From NCBI RefSeq assembly GCF_031951985.1, contig NZ_JAVLVU010000001.1, positions 4,216,001 to 4,280,000 on the forward strand: a stretch of 64,000 bases of DNA, read 5' to 3'. Position numbers and translations under genes: made by a program. Positions within the stretch are counted from its first letter, which is position 1; every line of letters begins with the position of its first letter. Of this stretch, positions 28,832 through 36,427 are shown piece by piece. Below the pieces are notes generated by a model. That model had not been told where the DNA came from. It saw only the letters and a list, made by a program, of their open reading frames with translations, and ran no database searches. This stretch comes from Mucilaginibacter terrae (lineage in GTDB: Bacteria; Bacteroidota; Bacteroidia; Sphingobacteriales; Sphingobacteriaceae).

Positions 28832-31800
28832 ATGAAGAAGAACCTGATAAAATATTTAACGCTTGGTATTATATGCCTGAGTTCTTCTATCGATAAAAAT
28901 TTTGCGCAAACCGGCGCAAAAAACTCCCAACAGCCCGATCTTGAAAAACTGTTTAAGAATCCACCTTACGCGGCAAAATCCTGGGCTATATGGTATTGGA
29001 TGCAGGCTTCGGTGAGCAAGACGGGTATAACCGCCGATTTGGAAGCCATGAAGAATGCCGGTTTGGGGGGCGCTTATTTAATGACCATTAAGGGCGTGGC
29101 AAACCCGCCGTATATGACGCCGCCGGTTGAGCAATTGTCGCCCTTGTGGTGGGATATGGTGAAGTTTTCGATGCAGGAAGCCGACCGCCTGGGGCTGAAG
29201 ATGGGCATGCACGTGAGCGATGGTTTCGCGCTGGCTGGTGGTCCGTGGATTACGCCCGAGCTATCGATGCAAAAGGTGGTGTTTAGCAAAACCATGGTTA
29301 GCGGCGGAAAGCAGTATAACGATACATTGCAATGCCCCGAAAGCTACAAAGGCTTTTATAGAGATATTGCCGTGCTGGCCTACCCATCGCCGCAAGGAGC
29401 GGGTGTTAGCAGTGCTGCCCTAAAGCCTAAAATAACAACCAACTTACCCAATACCGATGTACAGTATTTAGCCGAACCGGGAAATAAAAAGACTTTTGCT
29501 ACTACCGATTCGTGCTGGATACAGATGGAATTTGCACAGCCGTTTCTGTGCCGTTCGCTGGTGGTTCATACGGCATCACCCAATTACCAGGCGCAGCGTT
29601 TGCGTGTTGAGGTAAGTGATGACGGTAAGGTGTTCCGTAAGGTAGGGCAGTTGTTGCCACCGCGCCACGGCTGGCAGGATGCCGGTATAGACGTTACGCA
29701 TACCATTACGCCAACCACAGCCAAGTATTTCAGGTTTTACTATAATCGCGAAGGTTCGGAGCCGGGCGCGGAGGATCTGGACTTTGCCAAGTGGAAGCAG
29801 TCGTTAAAAATTACAGGTATTGAGCTATCGTCCGACCCAAGCATTAGTCAGTTCGAAGGTAAAACCGGCGAGGTTTGGCGCGTAAGTAAAAACACAACGG
29901 CCGAACAATTACCGGCTGAACTGTGCATCAATAAAAATAAAATTATTAACCTTACCGATAAGCTGGATGCCAGCGGCCGCCTCAACTGGAAAGCGCCTGC
30001 CGGCAACTGGACTATATTACGTATTGGCCATACCTCAACCGGGCATACCAATGCTACGGGGGGCAAAGGTGCAGGTTTGGAGTGCGATAAGTTTAACCCG
30101 GTTGCCGTTAAAATGCAGTTTGATAACTGGTACGGCGAAGCTTGGAAACAGATTGGACCCGAGCTGGCAAGCCGTGTATTAAAGGTATTCCATATGGATA
30201 GCTGGGAGTGCGGCAGCCAAAACTGGTCGGCCTCATTTGCGCAGGAGTTTAAGCAGCGCCGCGGGTACGATTTAATGCCTTATTTGCCTGTTATGGCGGG
30301 TATTCCGGTGGAAAGCGCGGCAGAATCGGAACAGGTACTCGCCGATGTGCGCCAAACCATTGCCGAGCTTATTGTTGATAAATTCTACGTTACTTTGGCT
30401 GACTTGGCGCACCAAAAAGGCTGCACGTTTACTGCCGAAAGCGTTGCTCCAACTATGGTGAGCGATGGCCTGCTGCATTACAGCAAAGCCGATGTTACCA
30501 TGGGCGAATTTTGGCTGAATAGTCCTACACACGATAAACCTAATGATATGTTAGACGCCATCTCGGGCGGGCATATTTATGGTAAAAACATCATCCAGTC
30601 AGAATCATATACCGAGTTGCGTACCATGTGGAACGAGCATCCGGGTATGCTGAAAGCCTTGGGCGACCGTAACCTGGCACTGGGTGTCAATAAAATTGAT
30701 TATCACGTAAACATGCACAACCCCTGGACCGACCGTAAACCCGGAATGACCCTCGATGGTATTGGCTTGTTTATGCAGCGCGATCAAACCTGGTATAAGC
30801 CCGGTCGGGCATGGATTGAGTACGTAAGCCGTTGCCAGGCATTACTTCAGCAAGGACACCCGGTTACCGATATTGCCGTGTTTACCGGCGAAGAAACTCC
30901 GCGCCGGTCGTTATTGCCCAATAGGTTGATACCTACACTGCCCGGTCTGTTTGGTAATGAACGTGTTGCCCGCGAAAAGGAACGTTTGGCTAATAAAGGC
31001 TTGCCTATGCGCACCATCCCCATTGGGGTAAACAGCAGTGCTAACATGCTTGGTTCCGAAGATTTAATAGACCCGCTGCGTGGTTATAAGTATGATTCAT
31101 TTAACCTGGATGTGCTCATGCGTTTGGCTAAAGTGGTTAATGGCCGTGTTGAATTACCCGGCGGAGCAAGTTATAAGGTGCTGGTTGTGCCGGGCAGTAC
31201 GCAAATGTTGCCAAATGGCGCGGTGCGGTCGGCAGCGGTGGTTAGTAAACTCAATCAACTTATTGCCGATGGTGCTACGATAATTTATCACCCGGAGGCT
31301 GGTCCGGCGTTAAAGCAAAGTGGCAAAGGCAAACTGCTTGTTGGGCCTTACGTACAGCCAGATTTGAACAGCATTGGTTTGGAACGAGATTTTATGGCGA
31401 ACGAAAATGGCAAACGTGCTGATAGTATTTCGTGGAGCCACCGTTCTGGCAATGGCTTCGAGTTGTATTTTATATCAAACCAGTTGAGCGCCAAACGTAA
31501 GCTGGAAGTATCGTTACGTTTAACAAACCAAACGCCCGAATTATTTGACGCCCTTACCGGCGAAATCAGCGAAGCACCGGGCTGGAGGATAGATAATAGC
31601 AGAATATTAATTCCTGTGGAATTGGAAGTTGGCGGATCGGTATTTGTGGTGTTGCGCACACCAACCAAATCTTTAGCCGGTGCGGTAAAGACTAAACCCA
31701 CACCGCAAAACGTTCAAACCTTATCAACGGCCTGGAGAGTTAGCTTTGATCCCCAATTGGGCGGACCCAAAGCGCCTGTAAAGTGGAACACTTTGCAAGA

Positions 31801-32197
31801 CTGGAGCCTATCAGCCGATTCAACCATCCGTTATTATTCAGGAACTGCCGTTTACAAGCAAAATTTCAATTGGAAGGCTGCTGCCAAAACAGGTGAAAGT
31901 GTATGGCTTAATTTAGGTAAGGTAGATAACCTTGCCGAGGTAACTGTTAATGGTTTGCCTTGCGGTGTAGCCTGGACAGCACCTTATCGCGTAAATATTA
32001 CAAAAGCCCTTAAACCGGGCAGCAACCAAATTAAAATAGAAGTAACCAATACTTGGGCCAACCGCCTTATGGGCGATCATCGGTTGCCTAAGGAAAAACA
32101 GATTACGTGGACCAACGCGCCATACCGTTTAGATGGCAAACCATTGTTGCCGGCAGGTTTGATGGGGCCGGTGATTTTGGAAAAGGTTGGCAGATAA
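28832..32197 (+). CDS. GH106 family alpha-L-rhamnosidase
   Basis: This 1121-residue exported protein (signal 1-25, ending NFAQ) has the GH106 layout. The N-terminal barrel begins with SWAIWYWMQASVSKTGITADLEAMKNAGLGGAYLM and continues through HMDSWECGSQNW and QSESYTELRTMWNEHP; GDRNLALGVNKIDYHVNMHNPW near residue 610 is a family hallmark. A C-terminal beta-sandwich (about 970-1110) closes the chain, as in GH2-like accessory domains. Characterised GH106 enzymes remove alpha-L-rhamnose from RG-II side chains. The gene stands alone between repeats, so it may have its own promoter or be the continuation of a longer message. Confidence 0.9.
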   Translation: MKKNLIKYLTLGIICLSSSIDKNFAQTGAKNSQQPDLEKLFKNPPYAAKSWAIWYWMQASVSKTGITADLEAMKNAGLGGAYLMTIKGVANPPYMTPPVEQLSPLWWDMVKFSMQEADRLGLKMGMHVSDGFALAGGPWITPELSMQKVVFSKTMVSGGKQYNDTLQCPESYKGFYRDIAVLAYPSPQGAGVSSAALKPKITTNLPNTDVQYLAEPGNKKTFATTDSCWIQMEFAQPFLCRSLVVHTASPNYQAQRLRVEVSDDGKVFRKVGQLLPPRHGWQDAGIDVTHTITPTTAKYFRFYYNREGSEPGAEDLDFAKWKQSLKITGIELSSDPSISQFEGKTGEVWRVSKNTTAEQLPAELCINKNKIINLTDKLDASGRLNWKAPAGNWTILRIGHTSTGHTNATGGKGAGLECDKFNPVAVKMQFDNWYGEAWKQIGPELASRVLKVFHMDSWECGSQNWSASFAQEFKQRRGYDLMPYLPVMAGIPVESAAESEQVLADVRQTIAELIVDKFYVTLADLAHQKGCTFTAESVAPTMVSDGLLHYSKADVTMGEFWLNSPTHDKPNDMLDAISGGHIYGKNIIQSESYTELRTMWNEHPGMLKALGDRNLALGVNKIDYHVNMHNPWTDRKPGMTLDGIGLFMQRDQTWYKPGRAWIEYVSRCQALLQQGHPVTDIAVFTGEETPRRSLLPNRLIPTLPGLFGNERVAREKERLANKGLPMRTIPIGVNSSANMLGSEDLIDPLRGYKYDSFNLDVLMRLAKVVNGRVELPGGASYKVLVVPGSTQMLPNGAVRSAAVVSKLNQLIADGATIIYHPEAGPALKQSGKGKLLVGPYVQPDLNSIGLERDFMANENGKRADSISWSHRSGNGFELYFISNQLSAKRKLEVSLRLTNQTPELFDALTGEISEAPGWRIDNSRILIPVELEVGGSVFVVLRTPTKSLAGAVKTKPTPQNVQTLSTAWRVSFDPQLGGPKAPVKWNTLQDWSLSADSTIRYYSGTAVYKQNFNWKAAAKTGESVWLNLGKVDNLAEVTVNGLPCGVAWTAPYRVNITKALKPGSNQIKIEVTNTWANRLMGDHRLPKEKQITWTNAPYRLDGKPLLPAGLMGPVILEKVGR

Positions 32198-32210
32198 TAC
32201 CAATCAACCC

Positions 32211-32301
32211 GTCATGCCGAACTTGTTTCGGTATCCCATGGATAAGTATTAACATGCATGTTTACTTTGCATGTGAGGTGCTGAAACAAGTTCAGCATGA
32301 C
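32211..32301. repeat. REP-like palindrome (family C, GTCATGCCGAAC type) with T-run
   Basis: GTCATGCCGAACTTGTTTC pairs with GAAACAAGTTCAGCATGAC with one mismatch, and an inner ATGCATG...CATGC palindrome lies between. A T-run follows immediately, so it may also terminate the GH106 transcript. It starts 13 bases after that gene's stop codon. Confidence 0.85.
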
Positions 32302-32329
32302 AGATTTTTTTAAATGGCGCAGAATCGTA

Positions 32330-32351
32330 GAGACACAATACCTTGTGTCTC
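32330..32351. repeat. Short perfect palindrome GAGACACAA-4-TTGTGTCTC
   Basis: A 9-4-9 hairpin between the family C and element B repeats. It resembles a short dispersed repeat seen in other Bacteroidota, from memory only. Confidence 0.6.
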
Positions 32352-32360
32352 CCGACGAAA

Positions 32361-32459
32361 AGCGGAGTTTGCGTTAGGTATAGTAGCGGAAAGCCCGGAA
32401 TGCAGCATAGCGGAACGAGGACTTGCAGCGAATAGCCCGGGCCGGAGGCAACGTCCTGA
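32361..32459 (+). repeat. Dispersed GC-rich element B
   Basis: A third copy, from TTTGCGTTAGGTAT through AAGCCCGGAATGCAGCATAG and ACTTGCAGCGAATAGCCCGG to CAACGTCCTGA. Here element B precedes its family A partner rather than following it. Confidence 0.8.
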
Positions 32460-32483
32460 TTAGAGAATAGAATAAGTAAAATT

Positions 32484-32567
32484 GTCATTGCGAGGAACGA
32501 AGCAATCACCGCCAGAAATGTAGGCGACATGCAAAGTGGGGATTGCCACGCTATCGCTCGCAATGAC
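32484..32567. repeat. REP-like palindrome (family A)
   Basis: GTCATTGCGAGGAACGAAGCAATC at the left and GATTGCCACGCTATCGCTCGCAATGAC at the right. It ends 12 bases before the GH127 start codon and happens to be open in frame with that gene. Confidence 0.85.
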
Positions 32568-32579
32568 ACAACTGGAACT

Positions 32580-34619
32580 ATGATGAAGAATTTGACTAAA
32601 ATAAAATGTGTAGTTGCGCTGTTGGCCCTGGCTGGTACGCAGGCTATGGCGCAAAGCAAGGCGCTGGTTAACACCTCCCAAAGTAAGTATGCCAAGCTGG
32701 GGAGTTTGGATATGGGTAACGTTGCCTGGACTAAGGGCTTTTGGGCCGATCGTTTTCAGGTGTGCCGCGATACCATGATCCCGAACCTGTGGAAGGTATA
32801 TACCGACCCCAATGTGAGCCATGCCTTTAAAAACTTTGAAATTGCCGCAGGTTTAGACACTGGTTCGCACTCAGGGCCGCCGTTTCATGATGGCGACTTT
32901 TACAAACTGTTTGAAGCCGTGGCCAGTATGTACACCGTTACTAAAGACCCTAAGCTCGATGCCTTAATGGACAAAACCATTGCCGTTATTGCAAAAGCCC
33001 AGCGCGCCGATGGCTACATACATACACCAACCATTATTGCCCAGCACAACGACCCCAAAAACGCCAAGGCATTCGCCGATAGGTTGAACTTTGAGACCTA
33101 TAACTTAGGTCACTTAATGACGGCTGGTTGCGTGCATTACCGCGCTACCGGCAAAAAAACGTTATTAAATGTAGCAATTAAGGCTACCGATTATTTGTAT
33201 AACTTCTACCAAAAAGCGTCGCCCGAGTTGGCGAGGAATGCTATTTGCCCGTCGCACTATATGGGTGTGGTGGAGATGTACCGTACCACGCGCGACCCTA
33301 AATATTTGGAGCTTTCGAAAAACCTCATTGATATTCGCGGTTTGATGAAAGACGGTACCGATGATAATCAGGACCGTATACCTTTTCGCCAGCAAACCAA
33401 AGTAATGGGTCATGCTGTGCGTGCCAACTACCTGTTTGCCGGTGCTGCCGATGTTTATGCCGAAACCGGCGATCAATCGTTAAAAGATGTTTTGGATTTG
33501 ATGTGGAATGACGTGGTTACCCGCAAAATGTACGTTACCGGTGGTTGTGGTGCGCTGTATGATGGTGTGTCGCCAGATGGTACCTCGTACCAGCCAACCG
33601 ATGTACAGAAAGTACACCAGGCTTACGGCCGCGATTACCAGTTGCCAAACTTTACCTCGCATAACGAAACCTGCGCCAACATTGGCAACGTGCTTTGGAA
33701 CTGGCGTATGCTGCAAACTACAGGTAAAGCGCAATATGCCGATGTTATGGAATTGGCACTATACAACAGCGTTCTTTCGGGCATCAGCCTTAACGGTAAA
33801 AACTTTTTGTATACCAATCCCATGAGTTATTCGGATGATTTGCCGTTTAACCAGCGCTGGTCTAAAGATAGGGTGCCTTACATTAAGCTTTCAAACTGCT
33901 GCCCGCCGAATGTGGTGCGTACCATTGCCGAGGTGAGCGATTATGCCTACAGCGTGTCAGACAAAGGCTTGTATTTTAACCTTTACGGCGGCAATGCGCT
34001 GAATACAAAACTAAAAGATGGGTCGGCCTTAAAACTTAATGAGGTGACCGAATACCCTTGGGATGGTAAAGTGAGCATTACTTTACAACAGGCTCCTAAA
34101 AGCACTTATTCGATGTTTTTACGTATACCGGGCTGGTGTAAAAATGCCACACTTTTGGTAAACGGTAAAGCTGTTGAAACTGCCCTAACCAGCGGTGAAT
34201 ATGCAGAGGTTAACCGCCAATGGAAAGCTGGTGATAAAATTGAGTTGAACCTGCCTATGCCGGTACAGTTATTAGAATCGAATCCGTTGGTAGAAGAAAC
34301 CCGCAACCAGGTAGCGGTAAAACGTGGCCCGGTGGTGTATTGCCTCGAATCGGCTGATTTGCCAAAGGGACAAAAAGTATTTAACGTTGCCATACCGGTA
34401 AAAAATGATTTAAAGCCGGAGTTGATCAAGATAGAAAACAGCCCAATTATGAGTTTAACCGGCAAAGCCGATTTACTGGGTGAGGCAAGCTGGAAAAATA
34501 CTTTATACCGCGAGATAGGTACCAACAACTCAAAAGTTAATGTGCGTTTAATACCTTATTATGCCTGGGGTAACCGTGGGCATGTAGATATGGCTACGTG
34601 GTTGCCGGTGGATAGATAA
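32580..34619 (+). CDS. GH127 family glycoside hydrolase (beta-L-arabinofuranosidase / aceric acid hydrolase type)
   Basis: From ATG 32580 (or ATG 32583) this is a 679-residue exported protein with a signal ending AMAQ. It shows the GH127 (DUF1680) barrel with the zinc-cysteine active site: HNETC at 361-365 supplies a Glu and a Cys ligand, and SNCCPPN at 438-444 supplies the nucleophilic Cys plus another ligand. Family members cleave beta-L-arabinofuranose, and one characterised in the RG-II pathway releases aceric acid. The locus makes the RG-II role attractive, but the sequence alone cannot separate the two. The frame is open further upstream through the REP element, but those codons have no protein-like features. 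Confidence 0.88.
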   Translation: MMKNLTKIKCVVALLALAGTQAMAQSKALVNTSQSKYAKLGSLDMGNVAWTKGFWADRFQVCRDTMIPNLWKVYTDPNVSHAFKNFEIAAGLDTGSHSGPPFHDGDFYKLFEAVASMYTVTKDPKLDALMDKTIAVIAKAQRADGYIHTPTIIAQHNDPKNAKAFADRLNFETYNLGHLMTAGCVHYRATGKKTLLNVAIKATDYLYNFYQKASPELARNAICPSHYMGVVEMYRTTRDPKYLELSKNLIDIRGLMKDGTDDNQDRIPFRQQTKVMGHAVRANYLFAGAADVYAETGDQSLKDVLDLMWNDVVTRKMYVTGGCGALYDGVSPDGTSYQPTDVQKVHQAYGRDYQLPNFTSHNETCANIGNVLWNWRMLQTTGKAQYADVMELALYNSVLSGISLNGKNFLYTNPMSYSDDLPFNQRWSKDRVPYIKLSNCCPPNVVRTIAEVSDYAYSVSDKGLYFNLYGGNALNTKLKDGSALKLNEVTEYPWDGKVSITLQQAPKSTYSMFLRIPGWCKNATLLVNGKAVETALTSGEYAEVNRQWKAGDKIELNLPMPVQLLESNPLVEETRNQVAVKRGPVVYCLESADLPKGQKVFNVAIPVKNDLKPELIKIENSPIMSLTGKADLLGEASWKNTLYREIGTNNSKVNVRLIPYYAWGNRGHVDMATWLPVDR

Positions 34620-34623
34620 AACG

Positions 34624-34675
34624 AAAGCATTACTATGTTATAATCTATATTCAAATTATAACGAAGTAATGCTTT
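34624..34675. terminator. Long hairpin between GH127 and msrA (bidirectional terminator candidate)
   Basis: AAAGCATTACT (34624-34634) pairs with AGTAATGCTTT (34665-34675), and an inner TTATAAT/ATTATAA pair lies between. It sits between two convergent genes, 5 bases after the GH127 stop. It closes the pectin locus. Confidence 0.65.
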
Positions 34676-34699
34676 AAAATTTATGCTTTGCGTTGAATA

Positions 34700-35245
34700 T
34701 TACAACAGCTCAGGTTTAATGTTTTCGGTAAACTGTTTGGCAAACTTGTTGAGCTTGGGCTGTATTACAAAAGCGCAGTAAGGTTTCATTTGATTATCAT
34801 TAAAATAATTTTGATGATACTGTTCAGCTTTATAAAATTCGCTGATGGGTGTAACCTCAGTTACAATCGGGTTATCAAATACCTGCTCTTCGGTAAGTTT
34901 TTTTATCATGGCTTCAGCTTGTTGTTTTTGTTCATCGGTATGATAAAAAATGGCCGAGCGATATTGCGTACCCACATCATTACCTTGGCGGTTTAGCGTA
35001 GTGGCATCATGAGTTTTAAAGAATATCAGCAACAGTTCGTCAAAACTTACCTCATTGGCATCATACTCTACTTGTACAACCTCGGCATGGCCTGTATCGC
35101 CGTTGCAAATTTGCTCGTAACTTGGATTGATGGTTTGGCCGCCTGTGTAGCCAGATGTTACTGATTTAACCCCTTTTATAGTTTGGAAAATGGCCTCGGT
35201 GCACCAAAAGCAGCCGCTGCCAAATGTAGCATTCTGTGTGTTCAT
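34700..35245 (-). CDS. msrA: Peptide-methionine (S)-S-oxide reductase MsrA
   Basis: This 181-residue cytoplasmic protein reduces methionine-S-sulfoxide in oxidised proteins. FGSGCFWCTEA at residues 8-18 is the active-site signature with the catalytic Cys. YTGG, GHAEVVQVEYD, THDATTLNRQGNDVGTQYRS and YHQNYF are the remaining family motifs. Length is normal for a stand-alone MsrA without an MsrB domain. It converges on GH127 across a hairpin and is unrelated to the pectin locus. Confidence 0.96.
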   Translation of the reverse strand: MNTQNATFGSGCFWCTEAIFQTIKGVKSVTSGYTGGQTINPSYEQICNGDTGHAEVVQVEYDANEVSFDELLLIFFKTHDATTLNRQGNDVGTQYRSAIFYHTDEQKQQAEAMIKKLTEEQVFDNPIVTEVTPISEFYKAEQYHQNYFNDNQMKPYCAFVIQPKLNKFAKQFTENIKPELL

Positions 35246-35359
35246 GATTAAAGTTACACGAAAAGCATGCCATTGTAATGATGCGAAATTAATATGAATG
35301 TAAATTCATAGGCCTTGAGTATAGCCTGTTAAAAATTAGGTGAGCAGTAATTAGTTCAA

Positions 35360-35392
35360 TTGTGTTTTCTGAACAGGCATTTGCTACATTTG
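35360..35392 (+). promoter_or_regulatory. Bacteroidota-type promoter for the ThuA-like gene
   Basis: TTG at 35360-35362 and TACATTTG at 35385-35392 match the -33 and -7 (TAnnTTTG) elements with 22 bases between them. The start codon at 35416 follows at a normal distance. Confidence 0.6.
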
Positions 35393-35415
35393 CAGTCAAC
35401 CAAACTATACCTATT

Positions 35416-36258
35416 ATGATTAATTACCTTTCATCTGCCATGCGGACGGCGTTATGCTGTGTTATGTTACTAAGCGCATTGGCTACCAATGCTCAAAAAA
35501 AGCCTTTATTTAATGTGATTGCCTTTTACACCGCCAAGGCCGATTTAGCACACATCAGTTACGTGCATGAAGCCAACCGCTGGTTACCACAAATGGCTAA
35601 AAAATACAATTTTGTGTATGATTCCACCAGTAACTGGAGTAACCTGAACGCGCAGTTTTTAGCTAAATATCAAGTAGTGTTATTTTTAGATACCCGCCCC
35701 GAAGATCCACAACAACGGCTGGCTTTTGAGCAATATATGAAAAACGGCGGCGCATGGATGGGTTTTCACTTTGCGGCCTTTGCGCTTAATAAATCGGCCG
35801 TACCGCAAAACTGGGATTGGTATCATGAAGAATTTTTGGGTTCGGGTGGGTATGGCAGTAATACCTGGCGACCAACATCTGCCATTTTGCGAGTTGAATT
35901 ACCCAAACATCCGGCGGTTAAAGGCCTGCCTAAAACCTTTAAGGCTTCGCCCAACGAATGGTACCGCTGGCAAAATGACTTACGCAAGAACCCTGATATC
36001 AATATCCTCCTGGCTATTGATTCTACCAGCTTTCCGTTAGGCACCGGCCCCAAGGCCAGCGAAATATGGCACAGCGGCTATTACCCGGTAGCGTGGAGTA
36101 ACAAAAAGTACAAAATGATCTACGTAAATATGGGACATAACGATATGGACTACGAGCACAAGTACGATAATACCAACAAAACCTTGTCGTACACCTTTGA
36201 TAATGAAGAGCAGAATAAGTTTATTATCAATAGTTTGTTGTATTTAGGCAAGAACTAA
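35416..36258 (+). CDS. ThuA-like domain secreted protein
   Basis: From ATG 35416 this is a 280-residue exported protein (signal about 1-28, ending TNAQ). The rest is a ThuA/class-I-glutamine-amidotransferase-like fold: FNVIAFYTAKADLAH near the start, YQVVLFLDTRPED, an EQYMKNGGAWMGFHFAA turn, and late IWHSGYYPVAWSNKKYKMIYVNMGHND. Bacteroidota ThuA proteins often accompany sugar catabolism, but their reaction is not settled. An in-frame TTG 54 bases upstream would give a longer protein, but it overlaps the promoter, so the ATG is preferred. It faces parE across a shared terminator. Confidence 0.82.
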   Translation: MINYLSSAMRTALCCVMLLSALATNAQKKPLFNVIAFYTAKADLAHISYVHEANRWLPQMAKKYNFVYDSTSNWSNLNAQFLAKYQVVLFLDTRPEDPQQRLAFEQYMKNGGAWMGFHFAAFALNKSAVPQNWDWYHEEFLGSGGYGSNTWRPTSAILRVELPKHPAVKGLPKTFKASPNEWYRWQNDLRKNPDINILLAIDSTSFPLGTGPKASEIWHSGYYPVAWSNKKYKMIYVNMGHNDMDYEHKYDNTNKTLSYTFDNEEQNKFIINSLLYLGKN

Positions 36259-36385
36259 CCCCTTTGAATGAGAAAGCCCACATGAGTATGAGAAATCATT
36301 CCATTTGAGAATAAGCTACTCTTATAAGGAGAGACTTTAAAAGCCCTTCCGCCTAAGGCGGAGAAGGGTTTGCGTGGGGCTATAT

Positions 36386-36427
36386 AAAACAAAAGGGTTA
36401 GCACTGCACTGCTAACCCTTTTGTTTT
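36386..36427. terminator. Perfect bidirectional terminator between the ThuA-like gene and parE
   Basis: AAAACAAAAGGGTTAGCA and its exact complement TGCTAACCCTTTTGTTTT flank a 6-base loop, giving a T-tract in both directions. The right end overlaps the parE stop codon. A second hairpin (CCCTTCCGCC...GGCGGAGAAGGG, about 36341-36368) precedes it. Confidence 0.85.

Noticed and set aside
32529..32579. Extended GH127 start inside the REP palindrome
   Set aside because: The 17 extra residues have no signal-peptide character and come before a standard signal peptide that begins at ATG 32580.
35362..35415. Longer N-terminus of the ThuA-like protein starting at 35362
   Set aside because: The extra 18 residues lie over the promoter elements and delay the signal peptide; ATG 35416 gives a normal exported protein.
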